Translations under genes and position numbers: made by a program
Source: Lineus longissimus
Lineage: Eukaryota > Nemertea > Pilidiophora > Heteronemertea > Lineidae
Assembly: GCF_910592395.1 (NCBI RefSeq)
Contig: NC_088323.1
Coordinates: 7,504,001-7,568,000 of the forward strand
DNA length: 64,000 nt
Direction of reading: 5' to 3'
The notes under the pieces: model-generated
The model's database searches: none
Told to the model about the DNA's origin: nothing
Seen by the model: only the letters and a program-made list of their open reading frames with translations
Shown here: positions 42,032 through 53,324 of the stretch, piece after piece
Position numbering within the stretch: position 1 is the stretch's first letter
Layout of the letters: each line of letters starts with the position of its first letter

Positions 42032-43375
42032 CTAATTAGCTGCAACCCTATCATGATTTGTCTTGTTTCGTTTAACTGATAGATGATACAAGGCCCTTGT
42101 ATGGCGCCTTATGTCAGCGATCACCCCCAGCCGCGGCCTACCATTCTCCTTCCAGAGATTATGCCAGAACATAGCTCGTTGCCTATACTCTTTCACCTCA
42201 TCGGTCCACCCGGCTCTGCCCTGGTCCTCACGTACCCCACTTTTCACATGTTTTAGATGTATAGATTCCTCCCCAGCCGAAATGCACGCCGCAATGATCT
42301 CCTCATGAAGCCGATCAATTACCTCATTGTGCATGACACAGAATGGATCGCCGCAGCGTGTCAGGTCATCCGGGATAGCAATAACTCTCAGGTTTTCATC
42401 TAAAGCCTCTTTGTATCTCATAATGTCCTCAGGTCCTGCTTTATCCCAGTCTAGTATTTGCCTAGACTCATTTCTTACGTCCTTATTTTCATATCCAAAG
42501 ACCTGAACATCAGTACTCAATAGCATAGAAAGGCTGGAGTGATCTGAGGGGTTGTCAGCCCTATGCAGAGCAGTGTACTGCTCGATCCTATTAAAAACAT
42601 TTTCTGAGATTATAAAATGATCCAAAAGGGATCTTGCGCCTGTGATCTTACTCTCAAATGTATATTCTACATTACATACGGCATGCGTTCTTCCACAGAA
42701 CAGACTCTCCCTCTCCAAAAAGTTCAACAACGCCCTAGTTTTATCTGACCCGGCCCTGCTGAAGTCGGTATTCCAATCCCCTCCAATAATAACATCATTA
42801 ACATTTGACATTTCTATAATTGCAGAGATCTCTTGCAGGACACCATTAAAAATTTCAATATCTTGCCCATCAGTAGGCATGTACACATTTATCAACAACA
42901 TTTCATTTTGTAAACCAGGGCTATCAACCTGCACAGCGCATACCCTCTTTGATTCCCATTGAATTGGTTTAACACATGCATCACTATGAGCGTTCCACGC
43001 GATTGCAGCGCCACCGTGTGGCCTGCCCACCAACAAAGATTCACTTGCCATACCAGTGACACCATGAATATTAATGGTACTCCCAATTTCACTACCAAGT
43101 TTCTTAAGTTGCTCATTATACAACCAATGTTCCTGTATGAAGAGGAAATTCGCATCCTTACTAAGGTCTCTTAGATATTCATGTCTACCAGGCCCAGTAC
43201 CATTACTGTTGTAAGTAGTGCATTTCAAAGTGTTCACAAGTGTAGCCAGAGTTATTGTCAGTAAAAGAATTAGGGACCTACTTATCATCAACACCTTGCT
43301 GTCCGTTTTGTTCGCGACTTTTAGACGGAACGACATACTTGCGGACCGTGACGCCCTCCGGCCACATGTCCTCAC
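42032..43375 (-). pseudogene. LINE ORF2, APE endonuclease part
   Basis: 447 codons ending in an in-frame TAG. AP-endonuclease motifs: TYNSNGTG, FIQEHWL (Glu), IIGGDWNTDFSR (Asp, Asn) and PSDHSSLSML (His). The first Met (43375) overlaps the end of ORF1 by about 98 bp in another frame, so ORF2 may use a downstream Met or coupled initiation. After the domain a linker leads to the RT. Confidence 0.9.
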
Positions 43376-44606
43376 TCATGAGTTTCGGGTAGTCTGTTTT
43401 CCCGACAGTTATCCTAAATGAACAGTATGCTGAATCTGGGTGTGATAAACGTTTAACAGCACGCACATTTATGTCCTGTTCTTTGACATATTCCTCGAGA
43501 TCAGACTCAACTGTGCCTTTTCTCAATCGGTACACAAACACATCCCTGGCAGGCTCCGGACCTGCTATAAGTTTATCACTGCACTTAGCTTTCCCAACGA
43601 TTGCGCGACGCCTATTCATTTCACGTTTCTTTTCTCGCTGCACTTCATATCTGCCCTTTTCGAAGACATCACTGTCACCGTCAGAGCTCCTGTACTGATT
43701 TTCTGATTTACTGCATCCCCTAAGACGCAGCACATTTTTGTGAATAGGTGCGGATACGCCGCCGGACCGGGAGTCCTGCGATAGACCTTGATTGTCGTCT
43801 TTCCCACGGAAAGACTCGGACGGCAAGGTTGATGCGGCCTTGGCGTACGACTTTCCTACAGGCAGCTCTTTTGTCTCCATCCTCGTTCCGGACGGATACA
43901 TGATGTGAGGCCAGCCACGACTGCCTCCCCGACGACCACGGTGACCCCTGCTACCGATACTAGCTCGCGCATTAACCAATGACATACTGCACTGCGGTGG
44001 AATATAAGAACTGTATGCGCCATTTGCTTTGGGATTCTCAGTACACGTCTCCGTCTCGCTCGATTGTATTTCACTTTCGACACACACTGCCTCCCTATCG
44101 AAGTTTGCTTCCCGTTTCTGTTCTCTCGCTGTGATATCAAAGATTTCAATAGAGTTTTTGGTAGCGACTTTCTGCACCTCCGCGAGCCTGCATTCTAGTT
44201 TCGACAGGCGATCAACTAATGAAATGTTATTTAACTCTTCGGGATGAGCACGTGGAATCTTCCCAAGATCCTCTGCGTCAATCACAAACTTCGGCAACAT
44301 ATCTGCAGAATCTAGCTTTTTAATAGCCTGAATAATGTCTACTGCGTTTGCTGCCTCCTCTGACCGATTTACAGAGGTCTTTCTCGTCTCTTTCTTACCC
44401 AATACACTGTTGACGAGGTCAATGATGACTTTTCTCTGTTCCTCCAATTCTGTTGAGGCCTTCTGTAATTCTTCTTGTGCCAAATTGTCTCCTTTCAATT
44501 CTGCCTCGTAACCGTTCTTGCCTAGTGCTTTGAAAAGGTAACCAGAACCAGTGAATGCTAATCCATTAACCATTCCAGAGCCAATCATCACAGCAATGTT
44601 CGCCAT
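43278..44606 (-). CDS. Chimeric ORF: unit-derived coiled-coil N-terminus fused to LINE ORF1
   Basis: 442 codons. Residues 1 to about 65 (MANIAVMIGSGMVNGLAFTG...) belong to the tandem unit: unit 2 has the same start at 56101 (MANIAMMIGSGMVNELAFTG). The AFTGSGYLF and helical repeat resemble a small protein next to capsid genes in Polinton/adintovirus-like elements (low-confidence recall). From about codon 66 the sequence is LINE ORF1: an acidic/helical middle, a Gly/Arg-rich stretch (GSRGHRGRRGGSRG) and a C-terminal RRM-like fold (DVFVYRLRKGTVESDLEEY ... WPEGVTVRKYV) that would bind LINE RNA. The fusion is in frame. Whether it is expressed is unknown. Confidence 0.7.
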   Translation of the reverse strand: MANIAVMIGSGMVNGLAFTGSGYLFKALGKNGYEAELKGDNLAQEELQKASTELEEQRKVIIDLVNSVLGKKETRKTSVNRSEEAANAVDIIQAIKKLDSADMLPKFVIDAEDLGKIPRAHPEELNNISLVDRLSKLECRLAEVQKVATKNSIEIFDITAREQKREANFDREAVCVESEIQSSETETCTENPKANGAYSSYIPPQCSMSLVNARASIGSRGHRGRRGGSRGWPHIMYPSGTRMETKELPVGKSYAKAASTLPSESFRGKDDNQGLSQDSRSGGVSAPIHKNVLRLRGCSKSENQYRSSDGDSDVFEKGRYEVQREKKREMNRRRAIVGKAKCSDKLIAGPEPARDVFVYRLRKGTVESDLEEYVKEQDINVRAVKRLSHPDSAYCSFRITVGKTDYPKLMSEDMWPEGVTVRKYVVPSKSREQNGQQGVDDK

Positions 44607-44610
44607 TTGA

Positions 44611-45416
44611 TTAAGTGTATTTACAAGAATTACAGTATTGCCTTTCGGTGTTAGTGAGTATTGGTAACAACCGAACTGTATTGGCCAGTCGAAGATTGAA
44701 CTGACAATTGGTGTTGTACGTCAAAACCATTTTAAGGTCAATAATGTTATTGAGCTCATCAGTTAAGCGGATATTAATCTTGTTGAATCTTGATTTGCGT
44801 GGTATTTCTATTGGCTTATTTAAGGAATTTACTCTTGTATCTCCAAGGTTAGCTCCCTTCACGATCGGTTTCAAGGCTTATACATATGATGGCTCACCAT
44901 TTTTGAGTACATTATTAGAATTGACTATGTGACAGTGAAAAAGAAAATAGTTCATTGGTCTAAGATTGATGTGCCTGTCGCTTACAATTTCACCTTCATG
45001 AGAAGAATAAGGCTTTAACGGATGTATAAAGCCGAGCAAGTCATTGCTCTTTTCAACAAACATGATTTGATAACGCTCCTTATTAAACGCATATTAATAG
45101 CATTACCAGTGTGCTATTCTACATCAAATCTAACAACACTTCTACTTAAACTGTTATCCTTTAAAATTGATCTGAAAACACTCTTGGAAAACTTTCTAGA
45201 GACCATCAGGTATTGTAATACTTTTCATTCTAAATCCCTTACCTTGAATTCGTTATTTTTTCTAGCTTCGCTGAGGTCGTGGAATGTACAAAGTATCCCT
45301 GCATATGTCAAACTGATGTTACTAGCATTATGAATTTCGGAGTTAAGATGTACAGGCACATCACTTGAACTCGGTTCTGGGCAGTCACTGGAATCGATAT
45401 GTAGAACAGTTTTCAT
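44611..45416 (-). pseudogene. Penton-like minor capsid protein remnant (unit 1)
   Basis: Three frames in sequence: 45225-45416 (MKTVLHIDSSDCPEPSS), 44878-45063 (..NYFLFHCHIVNSNNVLKN) and 44611-44874 (..FNKINIRLTDELNNIIDL). Together they have the order and endings of the small jelly-roll (penton-type) capsid protein of Polinton/adintovirus-like elements: an N-terminal segment, a 'HC-IVN' strand, then a closing 'I-I-LTDE---IDL' strand. This is recall of a family pattern, not a search. Frames are broken between them, and a TAA precedes LKPIVK. The gene lies directly upstream of the coiled-coil ORF on the same strand. Confidence 0.5.
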
Positions 45417-45696
45417 GTATTCTATTCATATTCTACTTGTAGCTCTTCTTAATAATAAAGGCGCGATTATAGGAGATATCTTGCTATTTGTTCAAAAGGA
45501 ACCCGTACAACCATAGGAAACGAACCCTGTTTCATTCATAAACTGTGGGTCGGGCTCAGCAATATTGATGAATAAATCATACTTCTCGCAAATAAGCATA
45601 TCGCTATTATGCCAGCTGGGGTAAGAGATATGATGAATGACCCTTTAATGAGATCGGAGGTATAATCTATTCTTTATCTATTTTGGACCAATCATA

Positions 45697-45909
45697 TTGA
45701 TCCGGCTCGCGCATAACAGTTTTTCTAAGAATAGTTGTTCGGCTAAACATCAGGCATGCGCACAACGGTCGTTAGCAACGATCACCGAGACCGTGATGGT
45801 CGTCAAGTTAACAAGAATGGCGTCTATCACAGCAACGTATTTGCAAGTTTGGCCCAGATTAGACTCTCATAAAACTACCTTTTATGCTAACACACGTTGT
45901 ATACAGTAA
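45697..45909 (+). other. 70-codon open frame, unit 2 copy
   Basis: Same frame as 12111-12323 (MIRLAHNSFSKN). Unrecognised. Confidence 0.25.
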
Positions 45910-46174
45910 TTAGCAACACAGTGGAACATATTTTTTCGCCAGCCAATGATAATTTAAACGATTTTTATAGTTTGTCCAGGTAAGGGATTCCGTAGTTAAG
46001 TATGTGTGGCAGTTTAGGTGCGAAAACGTAGTAAATGTAAGTTAGAGTGACGGCCTTGAATACACAATATTTAGATACGCTTCTCGACAAGCTGGGGCTT
46101 TGATTCTCCCGGGTCTTTTCCACTTTGTTGTTCACTGGCATTGCGCCTAGTGGAGCAAACAGCAACAGCGAATC

Positions 46175-46519
46175 TTGACACTGTATCACACTGCTTCATT
46201 CACTAAATGCTGGGTAATTCATCCTGTATCTGTACAGTACATAGTTACAAGTTACATTGCTGATTATGAAATTAACCTACCTCCCGATGGCACATACGGC
46301 TTCACCCGTCTGCTCTTATTTCTGTGCATGCATACACTCAGAGAAATTAAAAACGCATACATCACTGTCGGGCCTTTCATTTCGCCGCTTTTTAGCTGTG
46401 TGGCTGAGAGACGTCACGATCGAATGCACATTATAAACTGTTTATTGCCATTACGATTTTTACGAGTCTTCGATTACTCCAAGAAAAAAATCGAATCAAG
46501 GAATAGGGAAGCCCAATAA
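46175..46519 (+). other. ~114-codon open frame, unit 2 copy
   Basis: Shares the LPPDGTYGFTRLLLF core with 14198-14518. Unrecognised. Confidence 0.25.
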
Positions 46520-48243
46520 AGCAGCGCGATTTCGATCAAATCCGGCTGTAACACATTGACCAACAGACAATTTTGAGGACTGACTTAAAAAGCAATCAGA
46601 AAATCAGTCCAGCACGACGACGAAACTATTCGTGAGCTGAATGAGTGCAGCTCACTTCATTGTATTCGCCAGATTGCCAACATGTGTTACGCCGTGTCTC
46701 TACGTAAGGATGTCATCTCCGAGAAATATCTTCAGTTACATCAGAGGCCTCTTACATTGTATCTGCACCATGAAGTATTAGTCACAAATACATGTAAAAC
46801 ATAAATCGAGAGCATTCTCGTGAATGGGTCAATTTCAAATTGACGGTCGAATTGAGCGACTAAGTCCAATACGTGAATATCCATTCGGCCAGTTCCAAGA
46901 TTGTACGTCCGAATACTGAAGATGAGCTGTAAATTGAAATGGGCATTAAAAAACTCAGCATTTGAGGTGAAATCTTCGAGGTGACCGAATAGTCAAATGT
47001 TGATGCTTTTCCATGTTTTATCCTTGCATTACCTTCATCGTGGCGGCGGATTCTTTACAGAAATAGAAAAGGCGAATTAGCATACCTCATTAGAATTATA
47101 TGGAATATGGGTGTGAACAGCAGTTTGAATAGACTTAAGCATGTTTAGACCGAAAATCAGCCTTTTAAGGAAACTTTTGTTGCCTTGGTAATGCCATTTC
47201 AGTGATCAGATGTGGGCTTGTGTTTTTGCCTCAGATACATATTGTTTGTATCTTGTTTGTGTCACCTAACGCTTCGTCTGTAATCTCACGAGCTTTCTCC
47301 TGTGGGTGTCATTTAACATTAGCAGCCCCACGTAAGCGCATTGTCACTAGAGGAAGAATGGATTGTATAGTTTAGGAGGTTATTCGAGAAAGAAAGAATG
47401 TTTCGACCCATAATTTCAATACTGCAACTGCAGAATTGCAAATGTTCCGTATTGATTTTCAGTTTCATAATATCGATCATTTGGTCGTTTGTTATATTAC
47501 AAGTATCATGTTCACACTAGTCTATCGTTGCTTATCTAGAAGATCAATATTTCTTGTGTGCTCTTTGATATAAATCGTCTATGCGATATGTGAATATGAT
47601 AGTGCCCATCTTATATTTTATCAGTAAGATTTTTTTTATATCTAACCCTCTATCAGTATGAAGAGCACTTTTCTAAACTGCTTCGGATTAATATTTTTAC
47701 TTTAACTTGTCTATCAGTGATATAGTTATCGCTGCAAAACATTGTCACCTATCACTTCCCGAACTGATGACAAATAATAATAAAACGCATATTTCTACGG
47801 CGCCTTTTCGTGGGGTATACCAAGCCCAAGGTGCCATCGCTCCATAGACCCTTTCGAATAGAAATGTCTTCAACTCTGCCTAGAATTTGTCAATGTCAGT
47901 GTTCTGTTCGCAATGAACAGGGCAACGCGTTCCATTGTCTTTGACCACAGATGGGAAAAGCTGTCTCCCTTCAAATTAACACCAAACTAAATATTGAAGT
48001 TTAGATTTATTGCATTTATTACCTTAAGGGGGTGATTTTTTGTTTCTCTCTCTTGGCGTGATTACCGAGAAAGCGACTGCTGCGGTATATTACTCGAGCT
48101 AAAACCCGTACATCCACAATGTGTCATTTTTGCAGAGAGCACTTTTTGAAACAGATGTTCATCATTCCTTTAATATAAGTAAATCTTACGAAAAATATGG
48201 CGTGTATGAGTACTTAGTAAACTGTAACTCAACTCATTAAGCA
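46520..48243. other. Unit 2 spacer
   Basis: Aligns with unit 1 14519-16358 plus 24724-25019. It lacks the segment near 15246-15400 of unit 1 and the two blocks missing from unit 3. No gene seen. Confidence 0.5.
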
Positions 48244-48591
48244 TTAAGGCACAAATCGATATTGAGAAAAGGCTGATGATCTTACAGGAGAGTAGCGTGG
48301 GCAATGGTTAAACGACACGAAATCACACAGTCTGGAATTACTGTTAAACACTAATGCCTGATACTGGAAAAGCTTTACTGGCTGATTTCCAAGAAGCACA
48401 GAACTCATTCTACCACATTCGAGCTTTGAACGGATTTCAGTACCGGTATGTGCATACTTTTCCATTACAAAATAGTTACTCTCTCTATATAAATTGACTA
48501 TCCTTTCGTCTCCACTGATAACCGAACGTCGGGTAAATAAGGGTCCTGACAAAATGAAAAAAAAAATTCGTACATTAGGCTTGGTTTTCAC
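48244..48591 (-). CDS. ORF C of the LamG cluster (unit 2)
   Basis: 115 codons, same frame as 25020-25337 with a longer N-terminus (MKTKPNVRIFFFILSG). Unrecognised family. Confidence 0.35.
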   Translation of the reverse strand: MKTKPNVRIFFFILSGPLFTRRSVISGDERIVNLYRESNYFVMEKYAHTGTEIRSKLECGRMSSVLLGNQPVKLFQYQALVFNSNSRLCDFVSFNHCPRYSPVRSSAFSQYRFVP

Positions 48592-48687
48592 ACAGAATGA
48601 CTTCTCTTTGGACGAGGTTTTCTTTAACTATTTCAGGATGAATATTTGAGAGAATAATGTGTCCTGAAGTGAATGCTCTACATTCAC

Positions 48688-48996
48688 CTACATGTATATG
48701 AGACCACGTCCGTAATTACTAAGATATCGCCACAAAGGCAGTCGAAACACCACCTCATAATAAACGAACATTGTGGTGTCGGCGCCAACCCACTGTCTAT
48801 CCAAATTGAACAAGATGAATGCCATCGGATGACCATTTTCATCGTCATGATCGTATCTCCCGTTTCTTGAATATTCAGAAACACGGCTCTTAGATATCCG
48901 TGTACAATCATCATCACATGCAACTAGCTCATCGTTCCTACTTTCGAATGGCAGGTCACATGCTAAGTGGTTCATGGTTTGGCCTTCCAGCGCCAT
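48688..48996 (-). pseudogene. ORF B of the LamG cluster (unit 2, shortened)
   Basis: 102 codons from MALEGQTMNHL. Its C-terminus diverges (RLPLWRYLSNY in place of RLGLCGDILVI) after a small deletion near 48738, so it is shortened relative to units 1 and 3. Confidence 0.35.
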
Positions 48997-49032
48997 TATA
49001 ACAGCAAGTTTTTGAACTGTGTACTTGGAAAG

Positions 49033-49745
49033 CTACCAAATAACGGAAATATGCTTGATTGGCCTACCTTGCTCGTATAACTGACGTATGCTCCGGTCAT
49101 TCAGCAATCTGTCATACAAAACAAAAGATGATATCTCTCCGAAGTCAGTGTGACCTATTTGGATGAATCTTTCCGGCCACAGCCTTAGTGTCCAAGTACT
49201 AGTGGTCGTTGTTTGCCGATCAGCGTTGATAAACAATTCACGTTGTCTACCCGAACCACGCAATGCGTAAAAATACCATATATTTGCACTTATCATTGCT
49301 ACAGACATTTGACTGAATTATTGCATTGCCCCCTCGTTGGTCAATGGTCATCCTTAGCTCAAGATCTATTTCCAAGGCTATTTTCAAGGAATAAAATTCC
49401 CAAATAATGATAATGTCTTTGTCAATGTTGCCAGCTGTCCAGAATGAAATGTTCACGACCTGTATGACATTTCCTCCGTGCGTAAAAAGCTATTGCAAAT
49501 TTGTAATTCAATGGCCTTGCAAACTTGTTGTCAGTTAAGCTCTGTCCCTGGACGCTAGGAGTCTGCCCAAACGACATGACAGTACCGAAGAGTTGTGATC
49601 CCACGTAACTATATCGATGCTTCAGCTTCCTGGTAAGACGAATCGCCCAGCAAACGAGAGATTTTATCTCAGTGGTCTGCGATGATGTTATCGCTGTGAT
49701 GAGCGATAAGAAGATCGCCTGTATGTGGCTGAATCCAGCCATCAC
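49033..49745 (-). pseudogene. LamG-like protein, unit 2 copy (broken)
   Basis: Two frames, 49422-49745 and 49033-49308, that together cover the unit 1 and 3 protein from MAGFSHIQA to the end. Small indels near 49300-49440 split them. The closing FGEISSFVLYDRLLNDRSI motif is intact. Confidence 0.6.
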
Positions 49746-49974
49746 AGCTTTCTTCTTGTTAGGTCAGGTCTTATTATCAGGTCTCTGCGATCGCCGATAC
49801 TTGTCGAAGTCTCCTGTACATGTAATCACTGCGTGTAATAATAACTTGCGCATTTCTCATTTCTCGTTTGCCGGTGTAGAAGTAAAAAGTGTCCTTCGTG
49901 AAAGAGTGTCTGGCTCTATTGTATTCTCAGGGAATATGGTCTATGATTCTAAAGCGGCCATGATCGTCAATACA

Positions 49975-50229
49975 TCAGAGGGTGTTTAAAGCACAATATA
50001 GTCCTTTGTTTTCCGGACATTTTATCCGAGGACACTTCAAACTTCTACACCGGCGCTTTAGAGGGTATTTAAATGAATGATGTAAAATACGTTGGCCAAG
50101 ATAGTCGACAGTATACATATTTAAACCCCCATTCACAACCAACGTTAGTCGACCCTTATCTATTCTCAGGAATGGTCGGACAACTTTGGCTTTGCGAAGG
50201 TCGCCAACACGTTGCTGGCAGATGAGCAA
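49975..50229 (-). CDS. ORF D of the LamG cluster (unit 2)
   Basis: 84 codons including KVVRPFLRIDKGRLTL and the Cys-rich CRSLKCPRIKCPENK end. Unrecognised; no ATG at the conserved start. Confidence 0.3.
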   Translation of the reverse strand: MLICQQRVGDLRKAKVVRPFLRIDKGRLTLVVNGGLNMYTVDYLGQRILHHSFKYPLKRRCRSLKCPRIKCPENKGLYCALNTL

Positions 50230-51091
50230 TTGCTCACGACAGAAAAAATTGGGTCATGTGGTTGGATATCAATTGATACGTTAATCGATCGAGGTCCCCT
50301 TGGCCTCTTTTCTTAAAATGTACCAACAACTATTTATCCATGATAGCACAAAACGAGGAGAAAAACGAGAACCATGGACTCCAAAATTTCCGGTATTCGC
50401 CACCATTCCATTTACTTGATCAACTGTGAATGTGACAAACGCGATTAGTTATGCAGGACAATATCGCCCACGAATTAAAGAGATTTCTGTTTAAATGGCG
50501 ACCATGGGTAAAAAAACACCAAAAAAACCTACGAGGCTTGATCAAAGGAGAAATGTTCTGAACCTACTACCTCGAGCTGAAATGCAGTGAAAAGCACGAA
50601 ATGTATCGTGGACCAAAGACAGGATCGTCTTATTCTGTCGTAGGACTTACTCGTTATCGATATTGCCATCAGTTCCATCCAAGTTGACAGTTACAACTGC
50701 TGCAAAGAGTAGGTAAAATACTAAATGGTGCTATATGGGACCATTGGTGATAAAAACGTTTCTTTGTTGATGTTCCACTGTCGGTATCATTTCCTTTAAG
50801 GGGACCATGTGAAGGAGCAAGGGGGTCCCACTATTCTTCCCCGCAAAATCGAGGACGGATACATAGGAGAGTACACGAAAATTCATGGTACCAGGAAGAA
50901 TGCAAAAAAGTCATGATGTGCTCTGTGAAGTGCGGCATGATTGACGAGTGAGATACAGGGCAAGACCCAGAGCTCTCAGCAGAGGTGGGACCCATGAGCT
51001 AAGAAAAAAAAACTCGAGAAAAAGTAGTATTCGAAGGAAGGAGAACCTGGACCCTTCCTTTGGTACTGTTGGATTCCCTTATGTGATTTTA
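50230..51091. other. Unit 2 spacer
   Basis: Aligns with 26986-27835 in unit 1 and 63480-64000 in unit 3. No gene seen. Confidence 0.5.
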
Positions 51092-51199
51092 TTATTATTT
51101 TTGACGTGGCAATGCGATGAGATGCGACCAGCTTAATTGGCTTGTGTGACCGTTGTGAAGGCTCAAAAGTCTTCGTTTGATCTCTTAATCTCTTGACCT
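51092..51199 (-). mobile_element. 108-bp 5'-truncated retroposon with a 16-bp target duplication
   Basis: CCCTTATGTGATTTTA occurs at 51076-51091 and 51200-51215 around an insert absent from unit 1 (27827). Read on the minus strand the insert ends in an (AAT)n-like tail. A long target duplication plus a simple 3' tail marks target-primed reverse transcription (SINE or truncated LINE). Confidence 0.8.
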
Positions 51200-51451
51200 C
51201 CCTTATGTGATTTTAGGAGACTTTTTCCATGACTTCGACCGATCAAACGTTTCCCTGTGACCAAACGTATCCCTTCCCATAACGTTGCATTACAATGCGG
51301 TTTGGCTCTGGATGCCAGCGGCGTCACGGAACGGGTAAGACGTGAGGGCATGATGTCATTCTAACAGTTAGAAATCAGTTTCCTTTTCCACCCTCGAGAA
51401 ATAATTCCAGATAATAAGTGAGAAGGAAATCTTGAAACACCAGCAGACGAG

Positions 51452-51710
51452 GATGGCTGCCAGACATAAAGATTCTTTTGGAAAGACAGTCTTGACGGCT
51501 CATACTAGATAATCAAAGCTTATCTTGCGTATTGATGACAAAGGTGATCTGTATGAAGACCGAAGAAATTATTACATTGTCACAGAAGGAATAAGACAAA
51601 TGGTTCGAATGGTTAAGTGTGAGAACGAGAGCATCAACTGGCGTTGCTTCGTCAGCAGGATACTGTCAAGAACAGACTCCATCTGGAAAGCAGAGCTTAG
51701 CTCGTCGTGA
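51452..51710 (+). pseudogene. Weak plus-strand frame, unit 2 counterpart of 28082
   Basis: MAARHKDSFGKTVLTAHTR, then TAG, then SKLILRIDDKGDLYEDRRN and about 40 more codons. No family is recognised. Conserved coding appearance is modest. Confidence 0.25.
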
Positions 51711-52148
51711 TCACAACTCAGCTACTGCCACATCGTCTGAACATAAACATTCTACAACATAAAATATTAAACAGTGATAAAGCACAGAATAGTTAAATAA
51801 CACAAGTGACAGCCAGTTTAAAGCCTGAAAGGGTTCAAAAAAGATTTCAAAACCAAATAGAATGGTCTAGACAAGTAGATAAACGATCTCAAGAATTTAA
51901 GAAGCTTAAAACGGAAAAGTTGGCGCATTTCCTGAACCTGAACAAGAAAAACTAGAACCAACAGAGTTTGAAAGGCCTGAAAGATCATCGAATCAGACTT
52001 TTTCTGGTGAGCAAAAACTAAATCCAACTTTATTGGCCAGGCGAAGTCTGAATTATGTCTCTGTAGCTGTGGTAAGGATTGCCTTTGGCATTACCATTTA
52101 CTTCTATAGGTAAAAGAAAGGACAGCAAAGCTTGATTAAGAAACTTAA

Positions 52149-52578
52149 AGGTCACCTGTAACTCTTGTTAACTGAGGAAAAAGTAAAAGGGCATAAGACA
52201 ACAAACACAGTGGTGAAAACCGCATAAGTATCGAACAACCCATCTTCAAGTTATGGCAGCTATAAAATTCAAACATTCCAGGTGGTGTAGGAAGAACAAA
52301 CTGATGATGTAGATTGTGCTGTACTAAAATAAACTTTTTTATAGTTTCATGCCTATATTTTAAAATTGTACATTAGCATGTTCACTAACAGCTATTAATA
52401 CCTGTGACAAGGTAATTAGAATATAAGTTTGAAACTATGAAAACTATATTTCAGTACAACACAATGTACATCATCAATTTGTTCTTCCTGCACCACCCTG
52501 GAATGTTTGAATTACATACTGCTATAACTTTAAGATGAGTAGTTTGATTTTCATGCAGTTTTCACAATTCTGTTTCCA
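52149..52578. mobile_element. Palindromic TTAA MITE copy, right end truncated
   Basis: Starts AGGTCACCTGTAACTC after TTAA (52145-52148). It shows both inverted halves (GGAAGAACAAACTGATGATG; CATCATCAATTTGTTCTTCC) and stops at TTCTGTTTCC, where polymerase-flank sequence begins. Confidence 0.75.
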
Positions 52579-52711
52579 GAAAAGTATGAGAGGGTCAAAA
52601 ATGATAATAAAAGCAACCTTTGTTCAATGGAATGAATGGAAAATACATGAGCCAGATTGTAAATGAGGAAAATTTTACAATAATTGATGAGAATGGTAAC
52701 TTTCACTGTAT

Positions 52712-52915
52712 TTAACTCAATCGAGGACTGGCCATGACGCTCTTGGCTGCATCTGTGAACAATTCAATTTCTACCCGGTTCCCTATGTTTTCACAAGTCT
52801 TTCCGTAGAAAGCATTGTTCATCAACTTGAAGTAGTCTTTCTCAAAATCAGTAGTAGAAACTATCCTACTTTCAGTGTTGAAATCAATGTAGGACGCCAA
52901 CCACTTTGACTGAAA
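52712..52915 (-). pseudogene. Family-B DNA polymerase fragment, duplicate a (unit 2)
   Basis: Minus-strand MASYIDFNTESRIVSTTDFE, then KLMNNAFYGKTCENIGNRV, the conserved Asn/Tyr-Gly motif region of protein-primed PolB, here with FYGKT intact. It is flanked by MITE halves and duplicated at 53325-53522. Confidence 0.78.
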
Positions 52916-53174
52916 TTGTTCACTAAAAGCTCATACCTGTGACAAAGTAATTAGAATATAAGCATGAAACTTTATTTCAGTACATCACAATGTACATCAT
53001 CAATTTGTTCTTCCTGCACCACCCTGGAATATTTGAATTACATACTGCTATAACTTTAAGATGAGAACATGTAGTTTGATTTTTATGCGGTTTTCACACT
53101 TCTGCTTCTTACGTTATGCCCTATCATTTATACCCTAAGTTAAAATTTTAATAAAAGCGTTTCAGGTCACCTTT
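52916..53174 (-). mobile_element. MITE half copy between the polymerase duplicates
   Basis: Ends ...GCGTTTCAGGTCACCTT before TTAA (53175-53178). It matches the half copy at 28730-28955 in reverse complement. Confidence 0.7.
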
Positions 53175-53324
53175 TAACCCGTAATTAAAGCTGAAAGTCC
53201 AGAAAAGTCAGAGAGAGTAAAAAATGATAATAAAGCAGCATTTGTTCAATGGAATGAATGGAAAATACATGAGCCAGATTGTAAATAAAGAAAATTTTTA
53301 AATAATTGAGGAGAATGGTATCTT

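Larger units (their letters stand above)
40080..44412 (-). mobile_element. APE-type LINE inserted in unit 1
   Basis: Unit 2 carries the uninserted join (CTTTAATTCAAGATTAACGAAGTC, about 55895-55918). Unit 1 departs from it near 40077 and returns near 44412 (GACGAGGTCAATGATGAC). The insert codes ORF1 (RRM-like end) and ORF2 (endonuclease, RT) on the minus strand. No clear poly(A) tail or target duplication is visible. The 5' end lies within ORF1, so it is probably 5'-truncated or starts close to ORF1. The RT and endonuclease style (FIQEHWL, GGVLSPVLF) is unlike the L2/CR1-type LINE at 20396; I do not assign a clade. Confidence 0.85.
11799..45428. repeat. Large tandem unit, copy 1 (about 10.3 kb of unit plus about 23 kb of insertions)
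   Basis: Anchor words align this block with 45429-56932 and 56933-64000. Examples are CTACTTGTAGCTCTTCTTAA (11800/45429; CTACTTGCATCTCTTCTCAA at 56930), GCATTAAGGCACAAATCGAT (25016/48240/61500) and the AATTCTTCTTGTGCCAAATTG stretch (44466/55962). Removing the MITE, gypsy, BEL/Pao and LINE insertions leaves about 10.3 kb against about 11.5 kb in copy 2. The three copies are adjacent and in the same orientation, so this is a tandem array. It carries Polinton/adintovirus-like gene remnants on the minus strand. Confidence 0.85.

Noticed and set aside
44708-45333. Plus-strand frames of 74 and 103 codons
   Set aside because: They lie opposite the penton-like remnant, whose strand carries the family-like pattern; the plus frames have no motif.
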